From assembly GCA_963663265.2 (NCBI GenBank), contig CAXXXM010000002.1, forward strand, positions 620,001 to 684,000: a stretch of DNA of 64,000 nucleotides. Direction: 5' to 3'. Under the pieces are notes generated by a model. That model did not search any database, was not told where the DNA came from, and was given only the letters and a program-made list of their open reading frames with translations. This DNA comes from JAEXOD01 sp963663265 (GTDB lineage: Bacteria; Bacteroidota; Ignavibacteria; Ignavibacteriales; Melioribacteraceae). The position numbers were made by a program, and so were the translations under genes. Below are positions 35,093 through 44,489 of this stretch, in pieces. How positions within the stretch are numbered: position 1 is the stretch's first letter; each line of letters begins with the position of its first letter.

Positions 35093-36883
35093 TTATTTTA
35101 CATAAACCATCTTTTTCAAATCATTAAAAGCCGGTATTTTCCCCTTTCCTGTTACTTCTAACCTATATAAATAAATGCCGCTTGCATAATTACTTAAATC
35201 TATTTTTGTTTCGTTGTAACCTTTATCTTTTTCACCCTCTATAAAAGTTTGTAATAATTGACCGGTTATGTTATACAGCTTAACCCTTACATCACCCTGT
35301 TCTTTTAAATTATAACTGATTGTTGTACTTGGATTAAATGGATTTGGATAATTTTGATATAATTCATAATTGTAATTTAGTTTTATATCTGCTTCATTAA
35401 CATCGGTAATAGTTACATTTACTTCTGCACTTGGTATGCTTTCGTTTCCAGTACTATCAACCGCAATTACTTTGTAATATAGTTCTTGACTTCCTTTTGT
35501 TAAATAATCAGTATAAACTGAATCACTTAGTGTTGCTATTAAGTGCTTTGGATCTATGTTAAAATTTGATTTTATATCTTTATATAATCTATATTCCTTA
35601 AAATCACTTTCCCACCTCTTATCCCATACCAATTCTATTTTACTTGAATCCGGTTTGTATTTTGCTGTTATCTTTTTTATCTGTTTTGGTGCTAAATCTT
35701 GATATTCATAACTTATTCCGTAAGGCCCGCCATATACTCCTATATCACTTCTTGTTCCATCTACATCTAATATATTTGGATCGCCTGCATCTATTCCGGG
35801 TGAATATTTCTGTAATCTGTAATCATATAAATTACCTACCAACGGTACAGTATCATTTACAAACATAGGGTCTGCTATTCTATCATTTGCTCCTGCTGTC
35901 ATCCCGTTATACATACCTCTACTAAGATTAAAAAATAAGTTATAGTCAGAATACCCGGGTGAACCATAAGAATATACAGCATGTTTACATTGTGTTATTA
36001 TATTATTCTTTAGAACGAAGTATTTTCCATTGTTCCCCGTTGCTATTCCAACATTGGTTGGATTTATTAGTGTGTTATTTATAACAAACGAAGTATCGGT
36101 TGAGCCATCTCCAGTCGCCAGTGCATGTATTGATGAAGCAAATCCCGATATTAAATTATTTATTATTACGGCTTTATTATTTGTACTAATATTTATTCCA
36201 TAATATACATCGTAATAGTCTTCATTTGTTGTTATTATATTATTCCGTATTTCATATTGTCCGCCACCTATAGTATTTTCTATGCCCTCACATCCTCCAG
36301 TATTTAATAACACTAAATTAAAGTAACAGTTTATTGTACTAAACTTATAATAATCTTCATAGCTTATTATAGATTCTCCAGTCGTAACCACATTAAAGAT
36401 TGTATTTGTTATTAATGTATTTTGTGTTGTTGAAACACCATATTGTGTTGAATCAATTTTACAATTTTCAATAATGCCACTTCCTTTTTGAATGTAAATA
36501 GCATTATTTGAGTAATCTGATATTGCTCCCCTTTTTTTTAGTGTTAAGCCTTTAATTATAACATTTGATTGCTTAAAATGGGCTAATACTTTGCTATGTA
36601 TTTGACCATCTATTCCGGTACCATCTATTATACACTCATCCGTATCAACACCAATTATTGTTATTGTTTTATTAAGTGTATATAATGTTTCTTTATATAT
36701 ACCCCTATCAATGTATACTGTATCTCCATTGCTGCAATAATCCAAACACTTTTGTATACTATCACATGCTGTATCCCAGCTTGTATAAGGGGGGGCAGGT
36801 GTGCCCCCCGTTTTACTTACATATCTGGTTTCGGCAATTAAAAGGTTAGTTAATAAAATAAATAGTACTATTATTGTTTTCAT
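35093..36883 (-). CDS. Secreted parallel beta-helix protein with type IX secretion C-terminal domain (copy 1)
   Basis: A 596-residue exported protein. It has a signal peptide (MKTIIVLFILLTNLLIA); a right-handed beta-helix (about residues 30-380) with many INN/KNN turn asparagines; a fibronectin-III-like segment (KPDSSKIELVWDKRWESDFK onward, about 405-490); and a C-terminal sorting domain of about 85 residues with YQNYPNPFNPSTTISY and SGIYLYRLEV. Such domains direct proteins through the Por (type IX) system to the cell surface. A nearly identical paralogue lies at 62670-64000. A hairpin (36902-36922) sits 20 bases before the start codon. The target of the beta-helix, probably a polysaccharide, is unknown. 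Confidence 0.88.
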   Translation of the reverse strand: MKTIIVLFILLTNLLIAETRYVSKTGGTPAPPYTSWDTACDSIQKCLDYCSNGDTVYIDRGIYKETLYTLNKTITIIGVDTDECIIDGTGIDGQIHSKVLAHFKQSNVIIKGLTLKKRGAISDYSNNAIYIQKGSGIIENCKIDSTQYGVSTTQNTLITNTIFNVVTTGESIISYEDYYKFSTINCYFNLVLLNTGGCEGIENTIGGGQYEIRNNIITTNEDYYDVYYGINISTNNKAVIINNLISGFASSIHALATGDGSTDTSFVINNTLINPTNVGIATGNNGKYFVLKNNIITQCKHAVYSYGSPGYSDYNLFFNLSRGMYNGMTAGANDRIADPMFVNDTVPLVGNLYDYRLQKYSPGIDAGDPNILDVDGTRSDIGVYGGPYGISYEYQDLAPKQIKKITAKYKPDSSKIELVWDKRWESDFKEYRLYKDIKSNFNIDPKHLIATLSDSVYTDYLTKGSQELYYKVIAVDSTGNESIPSAEVNVTITDVNEADIKLNYNYELYQNYPNPFNPSTTISYNLKEQGDVRVKLYNITGQLLQTFIEGEKDKGYNETKIDLSNYASGIYLYRLEVTGKGKIPAFNDLKKMVYVK

Positions 36884-36901
36884 ATCTTCAAATTCTTATA
36901 G

Positions 36902-36922
36902 ACCCATTCCGCCGGAATGGGT
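36902..36922. repeat. Hairpin in the leader of beta-helix gene copy 1
   Basis: Perfect 9-bp arms (ACCCATTCC, GGAATGGGT) with a three-base GCC loop. A related hairpin with the same GCC loop (arms GCCATTCT, AGAATGGC) lies at 62602-62620 beside the second beta-helix gene. Confidence 0.7.
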
Positions 36923-36944
36923 TCTTTTCTTTGTAATTTTTTTA

Positions 36945-37077
36945 TTCTACCAATAGATTCAATCTGCCGGATTGACACAATTTAGTTACAATAATCGTAT
37001 TTTAATATTTTAACAATTCTGAATATTCAATGTTACTTTATTATTTTCGCTTTGGAAAAGCGAATCTATTGGTAGAA
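36945..37077. repeat. 133-bp segment bounded by perfect 16-bp inverted repeats
   Basis: TTCTACCAATAGATTC at 36945-36960 is exactly inverted at 37062-37077. There is no coding frame inside, so this resembles a small non-autonomous (MITE-like) element or a long-range RNA structure. The remainder of this gap (37078-37423) holds a hairpin with 7-bp arms at 37101-37120 (CCCACTC, GAGTGGG) and no gene that I can support. Confidence 0.6.
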
Positions 37078-37423
37078 AACATTAAACACAGAATATATTT
37101 CCCACTCCAGAGTGAGTGGGACTATTATTCTATCTAATTTAACAATTTTATCAAAACAAATTGGAGGCACCCACCTTATAATCCCATCGTGCCTTCATTT
37201 AATAATTGAAATTAATTATTCCACATGCAATTGTCAAGTTAATTCTACTGTTTTGAATAAGTATCTTCAAATATTCGTATTAAGTGCTATTTATGAATTA
37301 ATTTTTAGCTCGGCTACTAACTCTAAATAAATAAACATTAGAACTAATATTTTTTTCTTTCATTTTATATCAAATTGTTGTTATCTTATAGAGTTGAAAT
37401 CCATTCAAAATTGCGAGGTTAAA

Positions 37424-37684
37424 ATGTCAAAAACTATTTTATTAATTCTTATTGGTAACAGAAAAGATGCTGCAGTAAAGGTTCAACAAGTTTTAACAGG
37501 TTGGGGTTGTATTATTAAAACAAGACTTGGTATCCACGATGGTATTTTAGAAAATTGTTCAGATGCAGGCTTATTAATGCTTGAGCTTTATGGTACACCA
37601 GAACAAAAAGAAGAATTAACTCGTAAAATTTCAGTTCTTCCCGGTGTTCAATCTAAATTAGTTGAATTAAAAGTTGATGAATAA
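37424..37684 (+). CDS. Small ACT-like domain protein (TM1266/NikR C-terminal-like)
   Basis: An 86-residue protein beginning MSKTILLILIGNRKDAAVKV. The alternating strand-helix pattern and the ending ISVLPGVQSKLVELKVDE resemble the TM1266-type ferredoxin/ACT fold, sometimes labelled iron-only hydrogenase system regulator. The ATG at 37424 has an AGG site; the frame is open 30 bases further upstream but that extension is not convincing. Ligand and partner are unknown. Confidence 0.6.
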   Translation: MSKTILLILIGNRKDAAVKVQQVLTGWGCIIKTRLGIHDGILENCSDAGLLMLELYGTPEQKEELTRKISVLPGVQSKLVELKVDE

Positions 37685-37689
37685 CAAAT

Positions 37690-37707
37690 GGGGGCTTTGC
37701 CCCCTTT
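37690..37707 (+). terminator. Intrinsic terminator or attenuator between two small genes
   Basis: A perfect 6-bp GC stem (GGGGGC, TTT loop, GCCCCC) followed by TTTATT. It begins six bases after the ACT-like gene's stop and ends just before the CBM48 gene, so it may reduce read-through into it. Confidence 0.75.
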
Positions 37708-37714
37708 ATTAATT

Positions 37715-38023
37715 ATGCCTATAAAAAAAGATTATAACTTTAAGAGTAATACAGTAATTGTTACTTTTACTATACCGGAATCAATTTCTAAAAATTATTC
37801 CGAGTGTTCAGTAGTTGGTGACTTTAACAATTGGAATCCGGAAATACATAAGATGCATCGGCTTAACACTTTTGCTCCCTTTGTTATTAAAATTGAATTG
37901 CCTGCTAATAAGACATTTCAGTTTAAATATCTCTTTAATGATAACAAATGGTTTATTGAAGGAGATTCAGATGGCTTAATTCCAAATGTACATGGAACCG
38001 AAAACAGCGTTTTAAATTTATAA
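37715..38023 (+). CDS. Small CBM48/isoamylase early-set domain protein
   Basis: A 102-residue single-domain protein. The pattern VTFTIPESISKNYSECSVVG, then DFNNWNPEIHKM and FQFKYLFNDNKWFIEGDSDG is the carbohydrate-binding module 48 (AMPK/isoamylase N-terminal) fold. It would bind alpha-glucans such as glycogen, or act as a partner subunit. The ATG at 37715 lies just after the hairpin; earlier starts fall inside the hairpin and are rejected. It overlaps the convergent pdxB end by six bases. Confidence 0.8.
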   Translation: MPIKKDYNFKSNTVIVTFTIPESISKNYSECSVVGDFNNWNPEIHKMHRLNTFAPFVIKIELPANKTFQFKYLFNDNKWFIEGDSDGLIPNVHGTENSVLNL

Positions 38024-39154
38024 ATTAAAGCGTAGTTTTTTAATTACATCTATTATACTACTATAAATTTTTTCAGAAAGATTTACTTTATAATTAGGAA
38101 ACTCCATTCTTAATTTGTAATTCTTTCGTAAACTGTCAAAGTATTTTGCACCTTCATTTTTATCATATTCAAGTATCTTCTTAAAGCTCCCTGTATCTTC
38201 ATAAATATTATAAATCGACTTTGTAATTGAAAGAATATTATAAAATAAATTTTTATCTAAATTATAATTAAACTCTTCAATAATTGATTCAAATAATGGG
38301 TAATTCCAAACAGGTTCTAAATTAAAGCAATTACAAAAAGCTTTATAGATCATTTCAGTACCAATAACTTTCCCCTCAAATGAATACCCCGCAATATGGG
38401 CAGTTGTTATATCAGCTTTTTTAACTAACTCATAATTACAAAAAGGTTCATTTTCCCACACATCAAATATTAATTTTACATTTGGATTTTCATTTGAAAA
38501 ATCAACAACCATGGAATTATCAACAACAGCACCTCTGGCAGTATTAAATAATATTACATCCTTTTTCAGTAATCCTATGTTATTTTTATTAAGCAAATGA
38601 TATGTATTGTCTTTACCGCCATTATTAAAGGGAACATGAAAACTTACAATATCGCATTTAAGAACTTCGTCTAATGATGAGAACTTGTAATTATACCCAC
38701 ACCTTTCCAAAGGTGGGTCATTAACCAAAACTTTTAGTCCAATAGCTTCAGCAAGATTAACAACTTTTTTCCCAACATTTCCATAACCAACAATACCCAT
38801 TGTTTTATTTGTTAAATCAATTTTGTTAGTTTTGGCTACTGCAAGCAATCCGGTTAAAACGTATTCAGCAACTGCATTGGAATTACATCCTTTTGCATCA
38901 GAAAAAACAATACCATTATTTCTTAAATACTCCAAATCAACATGATCGGTGCCAATAGTTGCAGTACCAACAAACTTAACTGAAGTATTATTTAACAGTT
39001 CATTATTAACATTTGTGATGGAGCGAATTATTAATGCATCAGCATCCTTAAGTATTTCATTATTTATTTTTCGTCCATTATACAACTCAATTGTACCATA
39101 ATTTGAAAAAGCTTCTTCTGCAAAAGCAATATTTTCATCAATAATTATTTTCAT
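38018..39154 (-). CDS. pdxB: Erythronate-4-phosphate dehydrogenase (PdxB-like)
   Basis: A 378-residue 2-hydroxyacid dehydrogenase of the PdxB type, which oxidises 4-phosphoerythronate in vitamin B6 synthesis. Its N-terminus MKIIIDENIAFAEEAFSNYG, FVGTATIGTDHVDLEYL and KGCNSNAVAEYV are characteristic of PdxB over other family members. The NAD-binding GIVGYGNVGKKV, the substrate Arg in NTARGAVVDN, the Glu in WENEP and the catalytic His in TAHIAGYS are visible. The C-terminus is divergent, so a related 2-hydroxyacid substrate cannot be excluded. Confidence 0.85.
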   Translation of the reverse strand: MKIIIDENIAFAEEAFSNYGTIELYNGRKINNEILKDADALIIRSITNVNNELLNNTSVKFVGTATIGTDHVDLEYLRNNGIVFSDAKGCNSNAVAEYVLTGLLAVAKTNKIDLTNKTMGIVGYGNVGKKVVNLAEAIGLKVLVNDPPLERCGYNYKFSSLDEVLKCDIVSFHVPFNNGGKDNTYHLLNKNNIGLLKKDVILFNTARGAVVDNSMVVDFSNENPNVKLIFDVWENEPFCNYELVKKADITTAHIAGYSFEGKVIGTEMIYKAFCNCFNLEPVWNYPLFESIIEEFNYNLDKNLFYNILSITKSIYNIYEDTGSFKKILEYDKNEGAKYFDSLRKNYKLRMEFPNYKVNLSEKIYSSIIDVIKKLRFNL

Positions 39155-39344
39155 TATTCACCATAAAACATCTTAAAACTTTACTATTAAATCCAATTAT
39201 TGGTTAACAATAATTATTTGGATATTAATATTTTTTAATATGTTAAACATAACAAAAAAGTAAATATTTCTAAATGAATAAATAATTCCTGTAAATAAAA
39301 TTAATAACGTTTTAATCATTTGAAATCTTTATAAAAATTGCGAC

Positions 39345-40022
39345 ATGTATTACGTGGATGCTGCAAAATTGAGGAATGTTATCCTTGGCGGTCATGGTCG
39401 GCGTATTTCATAATTGAGGGATGTTGTTCTTGGCGGTCATGGTCGTGGATGTTGCGAAATTGTTTAAATTCAAAAAATCGGATTGCAAAAGAGTTTAATA
39501 ATGTTTATATTAATACCCGTTAATCTAAGTTGATGAACTCATCCCCCAGCCCCTTCTCTTAAAAAGAGAAGGGGAATGTATAACGCATATCATATTATAA
39601 TATTATGCGTTACACAATACATATTCAAAATGCAAGAAAGAAAAGACGACAAACATTGGACGGCAAAATTTCCCCTCTCTTTTTTAATTAAAGGGGAATC
39701 GGTTTACTTAGCGGTGTTTGCTAAGTCGAGGTGAGTTCCCAATATTGAAAGACCATAAATGAATTTTGCAACACCCTCGGTCCCACCATGACGCAATAAT
39801 TACTATTCAAAAACACCGTTATTTTAGTTGTTCTAATGCAAAATTTGTCCGGTCATGGTAAGACCATGACCGCCTTGAATTTTATTCCTCAATTATGCAA
39901 CATCCATGGTCTTACTATGACCGAATGAATTTACTGTAAAAAGACCAGTATTTTTTGATAAAAATTTGCGTCACAGTACGACCGATGATGCCCGAGATTG
40001 GATTTTTTGAGTTTTGCAACAC
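39345..40022. repeat. Repeat-dense intergenic region between pdxB and alaS
   Basis: The 968-base gap carries several repeat types. At 39353-39460 two tandem units of about 60 bp each contain AATTGAGG(A/G)ATGTT and end CTTGGCGGTCATGGTC. At 39541-39575 a hairpin built on CCCCTTCTCTT and AAGAGAAGGGG follows CTCATCCCCCAGC, and a looser copy lies at 39669-39699. At 39851-39871 there is a perfect palindrome (GGTCATGGT, AAG, ACCATGACC), followed by a block (39893-40021) closely similar to 22570-22723. Nothing else is recognisable, and short frames here are artefacts. Confidence 0.8.
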
Positions 40023-40122
40023 CTATATATTACCAGCAATTTAACACTTCCCATTATTTTGCAAAAAAAATGCTGTCATATAAAATGGCAGCATTAATAA
40101 ATAATAAATTATATAAGTTTGT

Positions 40123-42705
40123 TTATAACATTGCTTTTACTTTTTCTTCAACACTATTTAAGGCAGCATCAATTTTATCAACAGATTTTCCACCGGCGGT
40201 TGCTAAATGAGGTTTCCCACCACCGCCGCCATCAACCATTTTAGCTAAATCGCCAACAATTTTACCGGCACTTAATTTTTTCTCTTTAATTAAATCATCA
40301 GAAACAACACAAACAATACTTGCTTTATCTTGAATATTTGCAAATAAAACTCCAACACCGGTTTTAATTTTATTACGCAGTTCATCACCAAATGATTTTA
40401 ATTCATCCATGTTTTCAGCATTAATTTTACCCTTATAAATTGCAACGCCTTTAACTTCAATTGGAGAACTTAAAACAGCACTAATGCCGCTAAGTTTTTC
40501 TTTGAATTTATATTCAGCTAATTCTTTTTCAAGCTTTCTTTTTTCTTCAAGCAATTCAGCAATTTTATCACTCTGCTTTTTGTTTTCATCAATTTGAGAG
40601 TAAATATAATTTTGAACCCCATGCCCTGTTATTGCTTCAATTCTTCTTACACCGCTTGCTACTGATGACTCGCTTAATATTTTGAACATTCCAATTTCAG
40701 AACTGTTGTGGACATGCGTACCGCCGCAAAATTCCATACTGTAATCACCAAACTGCACAACATTAACTTTTTCGCCATATTTATCGCCAAAAAACATTAA
40801 AGCTCCCATTTTTTTAGCATCATCAAATGGAATATTATGGTGATGATTTAAATTGATATTAGCTCTTATTTTTTGGTTTACCATGTTTTCTATTTCCAAT
40901 AATTGCTCGCTTGTAACTTTTTCAAAATGAGCAAAATCAAATCTTAATCTATCAGGTCCAACATAAGAACCTGCTTGTTGAACATGTGTACCCAATACTG
41001 TTCTTAAAGCTTTATGAAGTAAATGAGTTGCCGAATGGTTCCTCATTATGTCCCATCTTCTTTCATTATCAACAACAGCAGTTATTTCATCACCTACTTT
41101 TGGTAAATTACCAACAGTTTCAACAATATGAATAACTTTCCCGCTATTTTTTGCCAATCCCGTTATTTCAATTTTATTTCCGTTAAATAACAAATAACCA
41201 AAATCATCTATTTGTCCACCTGACTCGGGATAAAAAGGAGTTTTATCTAAAATCACAAAAGCAGCTTCTTCATTAGATTTTACATATACCACTTTGCTAT
41301 TTGATTGTAATTCAGTATAACCTGTAAATATTGTATCGGCAATATTTTCTAAATCAGTTCCAAACTCTGTTTGAGCAGAAAGGTTAACGTTAGATAGTTT
41401 ATCTTTTGTAACTTTTCTTGCTCTTTCTTTTTGTTCGCCCATCAATTTTTCAAAACCGGCTTCATCAATTGTCAATCCTTTTTCTTTAGCCATAACATTT
41501 GTTAAGTCAACCGGAAAACCAAATGTATCATAAAGCTTGAATACTTCTTCACCTGAAATTTTATTGCTGTTAGCGGCTTTTACTTTTTCAACAGCAGCTT
41601 CAAACAATTCAATACCTCTATCAAGAGTAGAATGGAAACTATTTTCTTCGGAGTGGATTATATTTTTAACCTTAACTGAATTATCTTTAATTTCAGTAAA
41701 TACATCCCCCATTGTTTCAACAAGCTTATCAACAAGTTTATATAAAAACGGTTCTGTTAAATTAATTTTTCGTCCATATCTTGCAGCTCTTCTTAAAATT
41801 CTTCTTAAAACATAACCACGTCCCTCATTGCTTGGAACAGCACCATCAGTAATTGCAAAAGTTAAAGTTCTTATATGGTCTGCAATAACTCTCATTGCTA
41901 TTTTGTGTTCTTCATTTTCGTAAGGTACACCGGAAATTTTAGATATTTCTGCAAGCATAGGAGTAAATACATCGGAATCGTAATTCGATTTTTTACCTTG
42001 TATAACTGCACAAAGTCTTTCAAAACCCATTCCGGTATCTACATGTTTAAATGGAAGTTCATGAAGTTTCCCTTCATTATCTCTGTTATATTGAATAAAT
42101 ACCAAGTTCCAAATTTCAATGCACTCTGGAGAACCTGCATTTACAAGTGACGGATCATCATAATTATCACTTAAATTTATATGTATTTCCGAACATGGTC
42201 CGCAAGGTCCTGTATCTCCCATTTCCCAAAAATTATCCTTATCATCAAATTTTAAAATATGGGATGGATTTATATCAGTTTTTTCTTTCCACAATTCAAA
42301 AGCTTCATCATCAGTTTTATATACTGTTGCAAACAACCTTTCTTTAGGGAGTTTCCATACTTCCGTTAATAATTCCCAAGCCCAAGTAATCGCTTCAGCT
42401 TTATAATAATCACCAAAAGACCAGTTACCTAACATTTCGAAAAAAGTATGATGATATGTGTCGTGTCCTACTTCTTCCAAATCGTTATGTTTACCACTTA
42501 CTCTAATACATTTTTGAGTATCTGCGGCTCTTTTATAATCTCTTTTCCCTGTACCTAAAAATACATCCTTAAATTGATTCATTCCAGCATTTGTAAATAA
42601 CAAAGTTGGGTCGTCATAAGGAACAACAGGAGCACTTTTTACAATAGTATGAAGTTTGTTTTCAAAAAAATCTAAAAATTGTTTTCTTATCTCATTTGAA
42701 GTCAT
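40123..42705 (-). CDS. alaS: Alanine--tRNA ligase
   Basis: An 860-residue class II synthetase charging tRNA-Ala. It starts with the catalytic domain (FTNAGMNQFKDVFLG, then KCIRVSGKHNDLEEVGHDTY) and has GDTGPCGPCSEIH. The editing domain has the zinc/editing motifs HSATHLLH (about residue 556) and CGGTHVHNSSEIG (about 660). The C-terminal Gly-rich GGGGGKPHLATAGG ends the protein. The length is normal. No tRNA gene is nearby. Confidence 0.97.
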   Translation of the reverse strand: MTSNEIRKQFLDFFENKLHTIVKSAPVVPYDDPTLLFTNAGMNQFKDVFLGTGKRDYKRAADTQKCIRVSGKHNDLEEVGHDTYHHTFFEMLGNWSFGDYYKAEAITWAWELLTEVWKLPKERLFATVYKTDDEAFELWKEKTDINPSHILKFDDKDNFWEMGDTGPCGPCSEIHINLSDNYDDPSLVNAGSPECIEIWNLVFIQYNRDNEGKLHELPFKHVDTGMGFERLCAVIQGKKSNYDSDVFTPMLAEISKISGVPYENEEHKIAMRVIADHIRTLTFAITDGAVPSNEGRGYVLRRILRRAARYGRKINLTEPFLYKLVDKLVETMGDVFTEIKDNSVKVKNIIHSEENSFHSTLDRGIELFEAAVEKVKAANSNKISGEEVFKLYDTFGFPVDLTNVMAKEKGLTIDEAGFEKLMGEQKERARKVTKDKLSNVNLSAQTEFGTDLENIADTIFTGYTELQSNSKVVYVKSNEEAAFVILDKTPFYPESGGQIDDFGYLLFNGNKIEITGLAKNSGKVIHIVETVGNLPKVGDEITAVVDNERRWDIMRNHSATHLLHKALRTVLGTHVQQAGSYVGPDRLRFDFAHFEKVTSEQLLEIENMVNQKIRANINLNHHHNIPFDDAKKMGALMFFGDKYGEKVNVVQFGDYSMEFCGGTHVHNSSEIGMFKILSESSVASGVRRIEAITGHGVQNYIYSQIDENKKQSDKIAELLEEKRKLEKELAEYKFKEKLSGISAVLSSPIEVKGVAIYKGKINAENMDELKSFGDELRNKIKTGVGVLFANIQDKASIVCVVSDDLIKEKKLSAGKIVGDLAKMVDGGGGGKPHLATAGGKSVDKIDAALNSVEEKVKAML

Positions 42706-42887
42706 AAATATTTCCTAAAGATATTTTTTCCAAACTTTAAATATAAGCAAAAATAACTACTATTTTTTACTGTAAGTTTATTGTTTTATACTATTTTACA
42801 CTTATTTATTATATATTTTGATTCATAATATTTGATTTTTAATTCCATTACGTTTAAATTAAACTAAATTAATTTTATAGGTTTCAA

Positions 42888-43463
42888 TTGGAATATAATA
42901 AGTTAACTGATATCGAACTGATTGAAAGAATTACGGGGTATGACAAAGAGGCACTTACTGAATTATACGACCGTTACTCTGGTTTACTTTTCACATTAAT
43001 AAAAAAAATTGTTTCTGATGAAAAAATAGCCGGCACTATTTTAATTGAAGTTTTTACAATTATTTTCAAAAAAGCTAAATATTTCGATTTCAGCTCAGAT
43101 AATCCTTACGTTTGGATTGTAAGTATTGCAAGAAATCGAGCGGTTGACAGTTTACGTCGTAATCGGTCATCGGCTGCAACAAAAGAATTTTACAATTCAA
43201 GTTATGAAGATGCGTATATCCTGCCACTTATATCACCCGAAATTGATGGACTGGATATTGAAACTGCCAACAACATTAGTTCAAGCATAGAATCTGCTTA
43301 TAACAGATTAACTGAAATTCAAAGGCACGTAATTAATCTTGCGTATTTTGAAGGTTACACTATTAATGAAATAACTAAAAGCTTAAATCTGCCTATTGAA
43401 ACAGTTAGAACTAAAATAATGACTTCAATATTTAGTCTACGTGACAAACTAATGGAGAAATAA
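42888..43463 (+). CDS. ECF-type RNA polymerase sigma factor
   Basis: A 191-residue group IV sigma factor. Region 2 (ELYDRYSGLLFTLIKKI onward, with VWIVSIARNRAVDSLRRNRS) recognises the -10 element, and region 4 (RLTEIQRHVINLAYFEG, then YTINEITKSLNLPIETVRTK) the -35. The start is TTG with an AGG seven bases upstream. The next gene, nine bases downstream, is its likely anti-sigma factor, the usual arrangement of SigK/RskA-type pairs. Confidence 0.9.
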   Translation: MEYNKLTDIELIERITGYDKEALTELYDRYSGLLFTLIKKIVSDEKIAGTILIEVFTIIFKKAKYFDFSSDNPYVWIVSIARNRAVDSLRRNRSSAATKEFYNSSYEDAYILPLISPEIDGLDIETANNISSSIESAYNRLTEIQRHVINLAYFEGYTINEITKSLNLPIETVRTKIMTSIFSLRDKLMEK

Positions 43464-43472
43464 AGAGGAATT

Positions 43473-44489
43473 ATGCAAGAAGATAACACAGTAAAAGAAA
43501 TAATTAGTGCCTTTGCAATAGGTTGTTTAGATAGAGATAACTTTGATAGTGTAGTTCAATATTTTAAAGCCGGCAAACTACCGGATTTAGGAGAGTTAGG
43601 AAATCTTCAAAACGTTGTTTCTTTATTACCTGCTTCGCTTAAAAAAGAAATTCCTACTGCTGATTTGAAAGATGAATTAATTTCCAAAATTGAAGAAATT
43701 TACAAATCTTTACCCGATACCGAACTTGAAAAAGCTAACGAACTAATTAATAAACTTGAGACAGTAGATGTTAATTCGTCTAAAATTCAACCAGATGTAC
43801 TTGAACCTATCCAACAAATTCAACAACCAGTAGAAGAAATACAACCATTAGTTGAACAAGCTGCACCACAATACAATTCTTTAATTGAAGAAGAAAATCT
43901 GCCTCAGGTTGATAACTCATACACAAAAAAAACCACATTTTTCGCAAGTTTATTTTCATTAAAATCAACAACAATTATTGGAATTGCCGCTGTCTTAGTT
44001 TCAATAATTACACTCATTATTATGGTTATGCTTTTAGGCTCTGCCAATAATAAAATTTTAGACTTAGAAAACAAATTAACTGAAGTTGAAATGTTGTCAG
44101 AACAATCAAACAGCTTTGTTAAAAATCATCAAAAGTTTATTGATTTTATTAATAGTGGTGATATAAAAACTATTTCTATAACCGACACAAACGGATTTAT
44201 TGTTTCTAAAATATACTTAGCAAAAAGCAATAATATTATACTAATTCAAACTATTAATTTACCTAAAATTAATTCTAACGAAATTTTTAATATCTGGGCT
44301 GTTAAAAATGGGAATACTGTTTTTATTACTTCGTTTAAACCCAATAGAGGCGATAAATTTACAGAAATTAATTTGAAATCGAATGTAGATATTTTAAGTG
44401 CTGATATTATTAAAATTTCATTGGATAAAAAAGATAAAGAACCTTCAAAAGAGGCTCGTGCGGTTTTTTACGGCTCATTTTTAAAATAA
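43473..44489 (+). CDS. Membrane anti-sigma factor, RskA-like C-terminal domain
   Basis: A 338-residue protein: a cytoplasmic N-terminal region (residues 1-150) with a Gln/Pro/Glu-rich linker, one membrane helix (about 163-190, IIGIAAVLVSIITLIIMVML) and a periplasmic domain. In the latter, EIFNIWAVKNGNTVFITSF and the ending ARAVFYGSF resemble the anti-sigma-K factor RskA C-terminal domain. It should hold the upstream ECF sigma inactive until an envelope signal triggers release. The zinc-binding HxxxCxxC motif of ZAS anti-sigmas is absent. Confidence 0.8.
   Translation: MQEDNTVKEIISAFAIGCLDRDNFDSVVQYFKAGKLPDLGELGNLQNVVSLLPASLKKEIPTADLKDELISKIEEIYKSLPDTELEKANELINKLETVDVNSSKIQPDVLEPIQQIQQPVEEIQPLVEQAAPQYNSLIEEENLPQVDNSYTKKTTFFASLFSLKSTTIIGIAAVLVSIITLIIMVMLLGSANNKILDLENKLTEVEMLSEQSNSFVKNHQKFIDFINSGDIKTISITDTNGFIVSKIYLAKSNNIILIQTINLPKINSNEIFNIWAVKNGNTVFITSFKPNRGDKFTEINLKSNVDILSADIIKISLDKKDKEPSKEARAVFYGSFLK

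Noticed and set aside
37112..37330. A 72-residue frame upstream of the ACT-like gene
   Set aside because: It starts inside a hairpin, has no ribosome site and no recognisable features, and its composition matches non-coding AT-rich DNA.
39345..39460. Possible CRISPR array
   Set aside because: There are only two complete units, unequal spacing, and the repeat text itself is found singly elsewhere in the window; no cas genes are nearby.
39338..39523. A 61-residue frame with repeated Cys/Trp
   Set aside because: It translates two tandem copies of the intergenic repeat; the apparent peptide repeat is a by-product of the DNA repeat.
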